DNA of 64,000 nucleotides from NCBI RefSeq assembly GCF_963665245.1, contig NZ_OY762269.1:310001-374000 (forward strand). Direction: 5' to 3'. Shown here piece after piece: positions 22,111-31,533 of this stretch. Position 1 is the stretch's first letter, and each line of letters starts with the position of its first letter. The position numbers and the translations under genes are program-made. This stretch comes from an uncultured Paludibaculum sp. Lineage in GTDB: Bacteria; Acidobacteriota; Terriglobia; Bryobacterales; Bryobacteraceae. A model generated the notes under the pieces. It ran no database searches. It was not told the origin of the DNA and worked only from the letters and a program-made list of their open reading frames with translations.

Positions 22111-23058
22111 ATGCTACGGAATCAACAGATAGGTGGGATTATTCCCGCGCAGTTGCTGCCGCGCGATGCGGACGGCGCGCCGGCGTGGGGGCTGTTCGAG
22201 CGCAATGCCGAGCTGTTGATGAGTGCCGGTGGCGTAGGGTTGTGCGTGAACGGGGCGACGGGCGAGTACGTGGCCGCGTCGGAATCGGAGCGCATTGAAG
22301 CGGTGGTCAGGGCCCGCCGGGTTGCGGGCAACCAAGGGTTGGTGGTCAGCGCCGTCGGGGCCGCCAGTCTGCGTGAGACGATCGCGCTCGCGCATGTGTC
22401 GCAGGAGGAGGGGGCGGACATCATTCTGATTCCGCCGCCGCACTTCTTCCGATACGAACAACAGGACTTGGCGGAGTTCTACCGGCAGGCCGTGGCTGCG
22501 CTACGCGTGCCCGCGCTGCTGTACAACCTGCCGTCGTTCACGGCGCACCTGGACTCGTCGCTGTGCGTGGAACTGATCCACGAGTTACCGGGGTTGGCCG
22601 GGATCAAGGACAGCAGCGGGCAGTTGGACATATTGACGACACTGACGGGGCCGGATGGGCCCACCGGGGTTCGCCTGGTGGGGAACGATACGGTGCTGGC
22701 CGAAGCGATGCGGAGGCAGATCTGTGACGGCAGCATTTCCGGCGTGGCCGGAGTACTACCGGAGTTGACGATTGGCCTGTGGGATGCCGGTGTGAAGGGC
22801 GCTACTGAGCGCTTTGAGCGCATTTCCGGACTTCTGGACGAACTTCTGGCTCAGTTGGACCCGTTTCCGATTCCATGGGGCATCAAGCTGATTTCGGCGG
22901 TCCGTGGTTTCGGCACGGCGACGTTTGCCCTGCCGTCGTCGGCGGCGCGCCAGAAGCAGTCGGCGGAATTCCAGGCGTGGTTCTGCGAATGGTGGCCTGG
23001 CGCCAGCGACGTGCTGGGAATCCCTGCCTCGGGCAGCATGAGCTTGCGGAACAGTTAG
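22111..23058 (+). CDS. DHDPS/N-acetylneuraminate lyase family aldolase
   Basis: A 315-residue TIM-barrel lyase that would use a Schiff-base Lys. The family marks are GLCVNGATGEYVA (G-x-TGE loop), LLYNLPSFT with the catalytic Tyr, and AGIKDSSGQL with the Schiff-base Lys. Members include DapA, N-acetylneuraminate lyase, KDG aldolase and others; sequence alone does not select the substrate. The start at the ATG 22111 fits the family length. Neighbours are an IclR regulator, a TonB receptor and two sialidase-like proteins, which favours a catabolic sugar-acid aldolase over lysine biosynthesis. Confidence 0.88.
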   Translation: MLRNQQIGGIIPAQLLPRDADGAPAWGLFERNAELLMSAGGVGLCVNGATGEYVAASESERIEAVVRARRVAGNQGLVVSAVGAASLRETIALAHVSQEEGADIILIPPPHFFRYEQQDLAEFYRQAVAALRVPALLYNLPSFTAHLDSSLCVELIHELPGLAGIKDSSGQLDILTTLTGPDGPTGVRLVGNDTVLAEAMRRQICDGSISGVAGVLPELTIGLWDAGVKGATERFERISGLLDELLAQLDPFPIPWGIKLISAVRGFGTATFALPSSAARQKQSAEFQAWFCEWWPGASDVLGIPASGSMSLRNS

Positions 23059-23191
23059 GTTCTCCTCCAAAACTTCAACGCGAACACCGCTCAGGTAAGT
23101 CAAGTCCTGCCTGGAGATGCGCCGCGTTCTGCTCTTCATTTGTCTGTAGTGAAGATGTAAGCGTATTACAAAAAATGATACAGGAAGTCAA

Positions 23192-23221
23192 TTGACACTG
23201 TGATGGTTCGAGTTCTATACT
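23192..23221 (+). promoter_or_regulatory. Strong sigma-70-type promoter for the TonB receptor gene
   Basis: TTGACA at 23192-23197 and TATACT at 23216-23221 are separated by 18 bases, in an AT-rich stretch about 80 bases upstream of the receptor start. The match is close to the housekeeping consensus. Confidence 0.75.
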
Positions 23222-23302
23222 TCAGTACAGAATTTTGATACGTAGTTCATTTTTTTGAGCTGCGTCTCGTAACGAATCACCCACTATGCTTCCGGAGGTC
23301 AT

Positions 23303-26300
23303 GTGAAGCGACTTCTCTCCCTGTGTGTATTATTGAGCGCATCCGGTCTGGCCCTGCTGGCCCAGGACGTGCGTGCATCGTTGTCTGGTATTGTGACGGA
23401 TCCCACCGGTGCGGTTGTGCCAGGTGTTCAGATTCGAATTACGAGTGTTGAGCGTGGCACCACGACTGAAGCGGTTTCCAATGAGTCTGGATTTTACCTC
23501 GTTCAGTTTCTGTTGCCCGGTTCGTACCAACTGACTGCCGACAAGACCGGCTTCAAGAAGATGGTGCGGTCGAATATCAATCTGGCCGCCGCCGATCACC
23601 CGGCTTTGGATCTTCGCATGGAGATCGGCCAAACCAGTGATTCTGTTACGGTGTCGGGCGATTTGAGTCTTCTGCAGACGGAGACTTCGACGCGGTCGGC
23701 GACGATCGAAACCAAGGCTATTGAGGACATTCCGACGGCCGGCCGGAACTTGTACCAGTTCCAGTACACGTTGCCGGGTGTGATTAAGAACAGCCGCTAT
23801 TGGGGCTCGATGGAGTTGTATGCATTTGGCAACATCAACGGCGTGTCTATTGGCGGTGGCCGCAGCGGCGAGAACGAGACACTGATCGACGGTGTATCGA
23901 ATACGAAACTCGATCGAGGCGTGGCCTACGCTCCGGCGCTGAATGGCACGCAGGAAGTGACGGTGCAGACCAACTCTTACGATGCGCAATATGGGCGTAT
24001 CGGCGGAGGCGTGACACTGATCACGACCAAGTCCGGCACGAATGATCTGCACGGCCAGCTTTTCGAGTTCTTCAAAAACGATAAGCTGAACGCGGCTGAC
24101 TGGATTGCGAATGCGCAGGGTGACGGCCGCAATCCGATGCGCAACAACACTTACGGTTTCGAAGTGGACGGACCGGTGATTCTGCCGAAGGTGTTCGACG
24201 GACGCAATAAGGCGTTTTTCATGCTGTCGCTGGAAGGCCTGCGGGAGCACAATACCTCGGGTGAGATTCGCACGGTACCGACGGCGGCTGAGCGCGGCGG
24301 CGACTTTTCGAAGACGCTGAACGGCGACGGCGATCTGGTGACCATCCACGATCCGCTGACGACGCGGCTGGATACGAATGGCAAGTATGTCCGCACGCCC
24401 TTCACGGGGAACGTCATTCCCGGGAGCCGAATGAGTGCGATCGCCAAGAATGTGGCCTCCTACATTCCGCTGCCCACCAGCAACGGCGTTGATACGGCGC
24501 ACAGTGACAACTACAGCAGCTTCACGCCGGACATGAACGGCTACAACAGCTGGCTGGGGCGCATGGACCTGAAGCTCAGCCAGAAGAGCAGCATCGCTTT
24601 CCGTTACGGCGAAACGCCCTGGATCAACCACGCCGGCCGGGTGTGGGGCACCAACGAGGCGGAGCCTAGCACGGAATGGCCGTCGACACGTGTGTCCCGC
24701 AACTGGGGCGCGGACTGGACGTATACGCTGAGCCCGACCATGGTGCTGAGCGTGCGCGGCGGCCTGGCTCGCTATGAGGGGTTCGGCGGCAACACCTATG
24801 CCGAAGACTTCGATCCGCGCAAGCTTGGGTTCTCCGACTCGCTAGTCAACCAGTTCACCACCCTGCAGTTTCCTCGCTTCAACTTCAGCAATTCGACGGA
24901 AGTGGGCGCCAACACGGTGAAGAGCTATGAAGCGAGCGACACGTGGAGCATCACGCCCACGATGAACTGGGTCCGCGGCCGGCACATTATCAAGTATGGC
25001 GGCGACATCCGGCGGTACAACCGGAACCAGTTGCAGCCGGGCCTGGCAAGCGGGCGGTACGACTTCAGCCCGGCCTGGACGCAGTCGAATCCGACGCAGG
25101 GCGACGACCTGTCGGGCAACGATTTCGCCACCTTCCTGCTGGGCTACCCCACGGGCGGATATGTCGATCGCAACATCGACCCTGCCTACCGGAGCCAGTA
25201 CTACGGTGTGTTCATCCAGGACGACTTCAAGCTGACGCCGAAGTTCACCTTGAACGTCGGACTGCGGTGGGATTACGAGGCGCCCGTGCAGGAGCGCTAC
25301 AACCGCATGATCCGAACGTTCGATACGGCGGCCACGAGCCCGATCGCCAGCCAGGTGCAAGGCCTGCCGCTGAAGGGTGGACTGGTCTACGCAGGGGTGA
25401 ATGGCGTGAGCGCGCAGGCGTTCCAACCGAAGCGGAACAACTTCCAACCGCGCGTGGGCTTTGCCTGGAATGTGATGCCGAAGTGGGTGATCCGCGGCGG
25501 CTATGGTATGAGCATGCTGGGGCAGTCGTCCTGGGGGCCGGCCACGGGCTTCAGCCGGCAGACTCCGCTGGTCTCTTCGACAGACGGCAACCTGATGCCG
25601 GCGGCCTCATTGAGCGATCCGTTCCCGTCCTCGATCTACCCGGGCGGGCTGTTGCAGCCCATCGGCAGTTCGATGGGCCTGGCCACCAACCTCGGCCAGG
25701 CGGTGACCGGACAGTACCTCGACCGCCCGCTGCCCTACTCGCATCAGTTCAGCATCGGGTTCCAGCGGGAGCTGCCGTTCAACATGGTGACCGACATCTC
25801 TTATGTCGGAAATCTGACGAACCGTTTGCCGGTGAGCCTGAACCAGAACTTCATCCCAGCGAGTGAGCTGGCGAAGATTCCAGTGGATCAGCGCGCGGCG
25901 TACTTCACGGCCCAGGTGGACAACCCGATGGCGGGCCTGCTGCCGAACTCGGGTTTGAACGGCGCGAAGATTCCACGGGCGCAACTGCTGTATGCGTTCC
26001 CGCAGTATTCGCAGGTGACGATCACCGACGTACCGATTGGCAAGCAGAACTATCACTCGTTGCAATCGCGCCTGACGCGCCGGTTCTCGAAGGGCTTCAT
26101 GATGCAGGCGGCTTACACCTGGTCGAAGACCCTGGAGCAGGTAAGCGTGCTGGACCAGACCGACACCAACACGACCGATCTGCTTTCCACCAAGCTGGAG
26201 AAGCGGTTGGCGCAGTACGACATCCCTCACAAGTTCACGATCCAGGGGATCTACGAACTGCCGTTCGGCAAGGGCAAGCCGGTGCTGGGTCACTCCAACG

Positions 26301-26791
26301 CAGTGGTGAACGGCATCGTGGGCGGCTGGAACCTGAGCGCGCAGTATGCGATTCAGTCCGGCTTCATCATGGACTTCCCGAATGCGGCGAACATTGCGGC
26401 CCGCAGCGCGAAGCTGACAAACGATCAGCGGACCGAACTGGCCAAGGCGAACGGGCGCAGCTACTGGGATCCGTCCTACGACAAGTGGTTTGACGTGACG
26501 CTGTTCCCGAAGAAGGCGCAGGCGGCCTATACCGTCCGTGACTTCCCCACGCGGTTTTCCGACGTGCGGGCGCAGGGCGTGAAATCGGCTGAGATCTCGG
26601 TCTACAAGCAGTTCCTGATCAAGGAACGTGTGAAGTGGCAGATCCGCGCCGATGCTTACAACGCCTTCAACCACCCGTGGTTTGGGCAGCCGCAGTCAGT
26701 GGACGTCACCAATTCGCGGTTCGGCCAGTTGAAGGCGGATATGAACAACGAGACCAGGATCATTTCCCTGGTGATGAAGATCATCTTCTAG
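23303..26791 (+). CDS. TonB-dependent receptor with carboxypeptidase-regulatory domain
   Basis: A 1162-residue outer-membrane receptor. A signal peptide is followed by a CarboxypepD_reg domain (SGIVTDPTGAVVPGVQIRI, about residues 22-105), a plug (TAGRNLYQFQYTLPG to GGGVTLITTKSGTNDL) and a long beta-barrel ending in the usual aromatic residue (VMKIIF). It imports an oligosaccharide or other large ligand across the outer membrane using TonB energy. The start is GTG 23303, preceded by GGAGG. It has its own consensus promoter and a downstream intrinsic terminator, so it can be expressed as a single unit. No SusD-like lipoprotein is adjacent. Confidence 0.95.
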   Translation: MKRLLSLCVLLSASGLALLAQDVRASLSGIVTDPTGAVVPGVQIRITSVERGTTTEAVSNESGFYLVQFLLPGSYQLTADKTGFKKMVRSNINLAAADHPALDLRMEIGQTSDSVTVSGDLSLLQTETSTRSATIETKAIEDIPTAGRNLYQFQYTLPGVIKNSRYWGSMELYAFGNINGVSIGGGRSGENETLIDGVSNTKLDRGVAYAPALNGTQEVTVQTNSYDAQYGRIGGGVTLITTKSGTNDLHGQLFEFFKNDKLNAADWIANAQGDGRNPMRNNTYGFEVDGPVILPKVFDGRNKAFFMLSLEGLREHNTSGEIRTVPTAAERGGDFSKTLNGDGDLVTIHDPLTTRLDTNGKYVRTPFTGNVIPGSRMSAIAKNVASYIPLPTSNGVDTAHSDNYSSFTPDMNGYNSWLGRMDLKLSQKSSIAFRYGETPWINHAGRVWGTNEAEPSTEWPSTRVSRNWGADWTYTLSPTMVLSVRGGLARYEGFGGNTYAEDFDPRKLGFSDSLVNQFTTLQFPRFNFSNSTEVGANTVKSYEASDTWSITPTMNWVRGRHIIKYGGDIRRYNRNQLQPGLASGRYDFSPAWTQSNPTQGDDLSGNDFATFLLGYPTGGYVDRNIDPAYRSQYYGVFIQDDFKLTPKFTLNVGLRWDYEAPVQERYNRMIRTFDTAATSPIASQVQGLPLKGGLVYAGVNGVSAQAFQPKRNNFQPRVGFAWNVMPKWVIRGGYGMSMLGQSSWGPATGFSRQTPLVSSTDGNLMPAASLSDPFPSSIYPGGLLQPIGSSMGLATNLGQAVTGQYLDRPLPYSHQFSIGFQRELPFNMVTDISYVGNLTNRLPVSLNQNFIPASELAKIPVDQRAAYFTAQVDNPMAGLLPNSGLNGAKIPRAQLLYAFPQYSQVTITDVPIGKQNYHSLQSRLTRRFSKGFMMQAAYTWSKTLEQVSVLDQTDTNTTDLLSTKLEKRLAQYDIPHKFTIQGIYELPFGKGKPVLGHSNAVVNGIVGGWNLSAQYAIQSGFIMDFPNAANIAARSAKLTNDQRTELAKANGRSYWDPSYDKWFDVTLFPKKAQAAYTVRDFPTRFSDVRAQGVKSAEISVYKQFLIKERVKWQIRADAYNAFNHPWFGQPQSVDVTNSRFGQLKADMNNETRIISLVMKIIF

Positions 26792-26860
26792 ACGGGGTGC
26801 GGGGCTAGCGCAGGCCGGCCCCGCGTCTGTTGAGAGTTTGGTGGCAAATCGACGCTCCCC

Positions 26861-26894
26861 GCCCCCGCGCCTCGTGTTCGGGGGCACTTTTTTT
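26861..26894 (+). terminator. Intrinsic terminator after the TonB receptor gene
   Basis: The stem gcccccg (26861-26867) pairs with cgggggc (26879-26885) and is followed within two bases by seven T. It is 70 bases after the receptor stop and 16 bases before the next start codon, so leakage through it would govern how much of the sialidase mRNA comes from the receptor promoter. Confidence 0.85.
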
Positions 26895-26909
26895 GTAGAG
26901 TGGAGGACC

Positions 26910-28004
26910 ATGCCAATGCGTTTGACGCGTAGGGCCGTTCTGGCCGGAGTAGGCGGGGCTCTATGGGCCGCGCCGGCGGCCCGGCACAGTGTTGTTTATC
27001 GCGAGAGCGGCCGGTTTGGCGGCTGGCCGGCGAACCACGGGATCTGGAACTGGGGCCAGGAGATCGTGGTCGGCTTCAGCGCCGCGTACTTCAAGAAGAT
27101 GCCGATGGACCGGCATCAGTACGACAGCAGCAAGCCCGAGGAGCCGAGGCTGGCGCGGAGCCTGGACGGGGGTGAGACATGGGCGATTGAGGCTCCGAAG
27201 AGTCTGCTGCCGCCGGAGCAGGGTGGCGGCGCCGCGCAGCCGTTGAATCAGCCGATGGATTTCACGGCGCCGGGGTTTGCGATGACGCTGCGATTCAGCG
27301 GCGTGCATACGGGGCCGTCGCGGCTGTGGCACACGTCGGATCGAGGCAAGGAGTGGTCGGGTCCGTTCGAGCTTCCGATGTTCGATCGGAAGGGCATCGC
27401 GGCCCGGACAGACTACGTCGTGCTGGGCCGGCAGGAGGCACTCGCTTTCGTTACAGCGGCTAAAGAGAACGGGCGGGAGGGCCGGCCACTGTGTATCAGG
27501 ACTGAAGACGGCGGCGTGAACTGGCGCGTCCAGGGCTGGATTGGGCCTGAGCCTCCGTTGTTCTCCATCATGCCGTCGACCGTGCGGCTGAAGGACGGGC
27601 GGCTGCTGACCGCGCTGCGGGTGAAGAAGGACGACAAAACAGACTGGATCGAACTCTGGATGTCGGACGATGTGGGCAAGACGTGGCGCTTTGTGACGAA
27701 ACCTGTGGCGTTCACGGGCGGGCATAGTGGGAATCCGCCGTCGATGCTGCGGCTGAAGGATGGGCGACTGTGCCTGACGTACGGGTATCGCGGCGAGCCG
27801 TATGGGATCCGGGCCGTGCTCAGTGAGAACGAAGGGCAGTCGTGGGGCAAAGACATCATCCTGCGGCAGGACGGGGCGGCCTGGGACCTGGGCTACACGC
27901 GAACGGTGCAGAGGCCGGACGGCCGACTGGTGACGGTCTATTACTTCCCGGCGGCAGCGCAGGAAGAGCGGTTTATTGCGGCGACCATCTGGAGTGCGGA
28001 CTGA
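26910..28004 (+). CDS. Exo-sialidase-like BNR-repeat protein (first)
   Basis: A 364-residue exported protein with an N-terminal arginine-containing signal (MRLTRRAVLAGVGGALWA). Five Asp-box-like motifs are visible (SLDGGETW, TSDRGKEW, TEDGGVNW, SDDVGKTW, SENEGQSW), as expected of a six-bladed sialidase propeller. The family includes exo-alpha-sialidases and other glycoside hydrolases, so the substrate is uncertain. GGAGG at 26902-26906 serves the ATG at 26910 or, with better spacing, the ATG at 26916. Its stop overlaps the next ATG (TGATG), so it is translationally coupled to a second member of the same superfamily. Confidence 0.82.
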   Translation: MPMRLTRRAVLAGVGGALWAAPAARHSVVYRESGRFGGWPANHGIWNWGQEIVVGFSAAYFKKMPMDRHQYDSSKPEEPRLARSLDGGETWAIEAPKSLLPPEQGGGAAQPLNQPMDFTAPGFAMTLRFSGVHTGPSRLWHTSDRGKEWSGPFELPMFDRKGIAARTDYVVLGRQEALAFVTAAKENGREGRPLCIRTEDGGVNWRVQGWIGPEPPLFSIMPSTVRLKDGRLLTALRVKKDDKTDWIELWMSDDVGKTWRFVTKPVAFTGGHSGNPPSMLRLKDGRLCLTYGYRGEPYGIRAVLSENEGQSWGKDIILRQDGAAWDLGYTRTVQRPDGRLVTVYYFPAAAQEERFIAATIWSAD

Positions 28005-29062
28005 TGACTATGAAATGTGCGGCGGTGTTCTTTTGCTGGCTGAGCCTGGGGTGGGCCGGCGAGTTGGTGACGGAACGGGTGTTCGGGCCAGAGGTAAAGA
28101 CCGGCCCTTACAAGCATCCGGCCTCCATCACTGAACTGAAGAACGGCGATCTGTACCTCGTCTACTATGGCGGGGCGGATGAGTATGCCGTCAAGACGGG
28201 GGTATTCGGGTCGCGCTTCGACCATGCGGCGAAGCAGTGGTCGGCGCCGCGGTTGATTGCGTCGGATCCGTTCCGGTCAGTGGGGAATGGCGTGGTCTGG
28301 CAGGCTCCCGATGGAGTGGTGTGGCTGTTCTACGTCGTGCGTTGGGGGGATACCTGGTCGACCTCGCGGATCCAGGCCAAAGTGTCGCACGACCAGGCTC
28401 AGACATGGTCAGAGAGTTTCGTCGTTTCGGAACGGGAAGGAATGATGGTGCGCGGGCGGCCGATTGTGCTGGCTTCGGGCGAGTATCTGTTGCCGGCGTA
28501 TCACGAGACGGGGCGAGATACGGAGAATGTCGGCGCGGATTCGACGTCGTGGTTTCTGCGCTGGGACGCGAAGAAGAGGCAGTGGCTGGAAGGTGGGCAG
28601 GTGCGCTCGAAGAAGGGCAACATCCAACCGGCGGCCGTGGAGATCGCGCCGGGGCAATTGGTCGCCTACTGCCGGCGCGGCGGCGGCTATGGGCCGGTGA
28701 CGGATGGATATATCGTGCGGGCGGAGTCGCGCGATGGCGGCAAGACCTGGAGCGAAGGACACGACTCGCCATTTCCGAACCCGAATGCGGCCGTGGACTT
28801 CATCAAGCTGCAGAGTGGAAAGCTGCTGCTGGTGTACAACAACTCGATGTTGGACCGGACGCCGTTGACGGTGGCGTTGTCGGCCGATCTGGACAAGACC
28901 TGGCCTTGGAAGCGCGATGTGGGTACGGGCAAGGACGGGTTCGCGTATCCGGTGGCGATCCAGACGAGAGACGGCCGCATTCATGTCGTCTACACGACGA
29001 AGGGCCGGACGGTGGTGATGCACACGGTCTTCGATGAAGGGTGGATTCAGACGGGGCGCTAG
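28004..29062 (+). CDS. Exo-sialidase-like BNR-repeat protein (second)
   Basis: A 352-residue exported protein (signal MTMKCAAVFFCWLSLGWAG) with the sialidase propeller pattern: HPASITELKNGDLYLVYYGG, SHDQAQTW, the Asp box SRDGGKTW and SADLDKTW. The opening motif with an Arg/Asp-poor blade and the late FAYPVAIQTRDGRIHVVYT are typical of the BNR-containing group related to sialidases. It is coupled to the previous gene by overlapping stop and start. The two share a fold but are not close copies. Likely periplasmic or outer-surface glycan hydrolysis; the substrate is not provable from sequence. Confidence 0.82.
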   Translation: MTMKCAAVFFCWLSLGWAGELVTERVFGPEVKTGPYKHPASITELKNGDLYLVYYGGADEYAVKTGVFGSRFDHAAKQWSAPRLIASDPFRSVGNGVVWQAPDGVVWLFYVVRWGDTWSTSRIQAKVSHDQAQTWSESFVVSEREGMMVRGRPIVLASGEYLLPAYHETGRDTENVGADSTSWFLRWDAKKRQWLEGGQVRSKKGNIQPAAVEIAPGQLVAYCRRGGGYGPVTDGYIVRAESRDGGKTWSEGHDSPFPNPNAAVDFIKLQSGKLLLVYNNSMLDRTPLTVALSADLDKTWPWKRDVGTGKDGFAYPVAIQTRDGRIHVVYTTKGRTVVMHTVFDEGWIQTGR

Positions 29063-29880
29063 TGCGTCATCGAGTAGATGATGTAGTTGATGCCGTAGCG
29101 GTAGGCCAGGGTGGTCATGGCCTCAGGGTACTCGGGGGCGTCGGCGTATTCCCAGGCGTCGCCGACGTCAGTGTTGAAATTGACAGCGACCACCATGTGC
29201 TTTCTGCCATCGGTCATGGCGAGCCAGGCGGGTACGGCGCCGGGAGGATACTCGGCGCTGGCGGTGCCGTTGGGGCCGGGGCGCAGATGGCGAGTGCCGG
29301 GGATGATGGTGCGGTCCTTGTCGCGGATGTCGTAGAGGACGTGCATGACGGAGTCGGTCTCCTCGATATCGGCGATGGGTTCGCCTGGGAGGACGCGCTC
29401 CATCGTGCGGCGGAAGACTTCCCACTGTTCCGCACCCCAGAAGTCGTCGACGACGAGGAAGCCGCCGCGCATCAGGTATTCGCGGAGGGTGGCGGTCTCC
29501 GTCTCGGAGAGGCCCCACCAGCCCACCTGGGTGGCGTAGACCCAGGGGTGATCGTAGAGTTGCTTATCGTTGAGGCTGAAGTGGTGGGGTTCGCCGGTAT
29601 GAATGCGGGTGAGGCGCTGGATGCCCTGAGTGAAGTGCTCGTCGGCGTCGGGCCAGTCCATCATCCACCAGCCGTTGCCGCGGCCGCTGCGGGAGGAATA
29701 GCCGAAGCGGCGGTGGTATTGGGGCAGGTCAGTATATTCCAAACGGACGAAGTGGAATTCGGTGCTGGTCTCGAACGTCGGACGTGGGCCTTCGTCGTGA
29801 TGGGAGAACTGGAAGAAGCGCTGCCCGAGCGCAACGGTGGCGCAGAGCAGTACGGCAGCCGAAACCCAGCCCTTCCGCAT
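29059..29880 (-). CDS. DUF4159 domain-containing protein
   Basis: A 273-residue exported protein (signal MRKGWVSAAVLLCATVALGQ) with the DUF4159 pattern: FHFVRLEYTDLP, WMMDWPDADEHF, QLYDHPWVYATQVGWW, then LREYLMRGGFLVVDDFWG. The domain resembles glutamine-amidotransferase-like folds; function is unknown, though it often occurs in acidobacterial and planctomycete operons with MoxR/VWA proteins. None of those is adjacent here. The stop overlaps the convergent sialidase stop by two bases. The start at 29880 restores a good signal peptide. Confidence 0.85.
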   Translation of the reverse strand: MRKGWVSAAVLLCATVALGQRFFQFSHHDEGPRPTFETSTEFHFVRLEYTDLPQYHRRFGYSSRSGRGNGWWMMDWPDADEHFTQGIQRLTRIHTGEPHHFSLNDKQLYDHPWVYATQVGWWGLSETETATLREYLMRGGFLVVDDFWGAEQWEVFRRTMERVLPGEPIADIEETDSVMHVLYDIRDKDRTIIPGTRHLRPGPNGTASAEYPPGAVPAWLAMTDGRKHMVVAVNFNTDVGDAWEYADAPEYPEAMTTLAYRYGINYIIYSMTH

Positions 29881-30015
29881 GGGAACGCCTTTCTGGAAAG
29901 CCACTCTCGACTCCGGGCGGTGGTCCAGCGGCCCGGCTTGCCTCCATTCTAGCGGCTGGCCGCTTGACGGCCGGGGGCGAACTGCGATCTCGTATTAGGC
30001 GAACGAGGCAACCCC

Positions 30016-31533
30016 ATGCAAATGACGCGCTCCCAGTTCCTGTACTCTGCTCTGCCGTTGCTATCGCATGGCCGGGCGATGGCGGCCCCGCAGCGACCCA
30101 ACATCGTTTACATCTATGCGGATGATTGCGGTTATGGCGACCTGAGTTGCTATGGGGCAACGCGGGTGAAGACTCCGAATCTGGACCGGCTGGCAGCGAG
30201 CGGGGTGCGGTTCACGAACGCGCATTCTCCATCGGCTACCTGTACGCCGTCGCGCTACGCCTTACTGACCGGAGAGTACGCCTGGAGGCGCAAGGGCACG
30301 GGCATCCTGCCTGGCGACGCCTCGACGATCATCGAACCGGGGCGGTACACGCTGCCGGCGATGTTGAAAAAGAGCGGATATTCGACCGGTGCCGTGGGGA
30401 AGTGGCATCTCGGATTGGGCAAGGGAAATTTGGATTGGAACGGCGAGATTAAGCCGGGGCCGCAGGATATCGGATTCGATTATTCTTTTCTGATTCCTGC
30501 GACGGGCGATCGCGTGCCCTGCGTGTATGTCGAGAATCGCCGGGTGGTGGGGCTGGATCCCAGGGATCCGATTGTTGTGAATTACGAAAAGCCGATTGGG
30601 AACGATCCCACGGGCAAAGCCCATCCGGAGCTGTTGAAGATGCATCCGAGTCATGGACATGACATGACAATCGTGAATGGCGTGAGCCGCATCGGCTACA
30701 TGAGCGGAGGTAAGGCTGCCCGCTGGGTGGATGAGGACATCGCGGACACGATTACGGGAAAGGCCCTAGGGTTCATCGAGCGGCAGAAGGCGAATCCGTT
30801 CTTCCTGTACTTTGCGACGCACGACATCCACGTCCCGAGAGTGCCGAACAAGCGGTTTGTGGGCAAGACGCCCATGGGACCGAGAGGCGACGCGATTGTC
30901 GAGTTGGACTGGAGTGTCGGGCAGGTGCTGGACGCCCTGGACCGGCACAAACTGACCGATAACACGATGGTCATTTTCACCAGCGACAACGGCCCCGTGG
31001 TGGATGACGGCTACCAGGACCAAGCCGTGGAAAAGCTGGGCAGCCACAAGCCGGCGGGCCCGTGGCGGGGTGGTAAGTACAGCGCCTATGACGGCGGCAC
31101 GCGGGTGCCGTTCCTGTTGAAGTGGCCGGGCAAGGTGAAGCCGCAGGTGTCGGAGGCGATGGTCTGCCAGGTGGATCTGCTGTCTTCGTTTGCCAGCCTG
31201 ACGGGCCAGAAACTGCCCTCAGAGGCTGGGCCGGACAGTTTGGACGTGCTGCCGGCGCTGCTGGGGCAGTCGAAGAAAGGGCGAGATTCGCTGGTGGAAC
31301 ATGCCGGAGCACTCTCGCTGGTGGTGGGGGACTGGAAGGTGATCGAGGCGCATCCCGGGCCGAAGACCAACGAGACGCGCAACGAACTGGGCAACGACGC
31401 CAGCCCGCAGTTGTTCCACATCTCGGAGGATCCCGGCGAGCAGACGAACGTGGCCGCTCAGAATCCTGGCAAAGTGAAGGAAATGCTGGAGATGCTGAAC
31501 AAGGTGAAGGCGGCGGGCCGGTCGAGGATGTGA
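30016..31533 (+). CDS. Sulfatase (arylsulfatase family)
   Basis: A 505-residue exported sulfatase. The formylglycine site is SATCTPSRYALLTG near residue 75 (C-x-P-x-R type), followed by the second signature GYSTGAVGKWHLG. Metal-binding residues are YADDCGYGDL near the N-terminus and FTSDNGPVVDDG near 320. The Cys must be oxidised to formylglycine by a separate maturase that is not in this window. The enzyme removes sulfate esters from carbohydrates or aryl compounds. With the TonB receptor, lyase and sialidase-like genes it suggests use of a sulfated glycan. Confidence 0.92.
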   Translation: MQMTRSQFLYSALPLLSHGRAMAAPQRPNIVYIYADDCGYGDLSCYGATRVKTPNLDRLAASGVRFTNAHSPSATCTPSRYALLTGEYAWRRKGTGILPGDASTIIEPGRYTLPAMLKKSGYSTGAVGKWHLGLGKGNLDWNGEIKPGPQDIGFDYSFLIPATGDRVPCVYVENRRVVGLDPRDPIVVNYEKPIGNDPTGKAHPELLKMHPSHGHDMTIVNGVSRIGYMSGGKAARWVDEDIADTITGKALGFIERQKANPFFLYFATHDIHVPRVPNKRFVGKTPMGPRGDAIVELDWSVGQVLDALDRHKLTDNTMVIFTSDNGPVVDDGYQDQAVEKLGSHKPAGPWRGGKYSAYDGGTRVPFLLKWPGKVKPQVSEAMVCQVDLLSSFASLTGQKLPSEAGPDSLDVLPALLGQSKKGRDSLVEHAGALSLVVGDWKVIEAHPGPKTNETRNELGNDASPQLFHISEDPGEQTNVAAQNPGKVKEMLEMLNKVKAAGRSRM

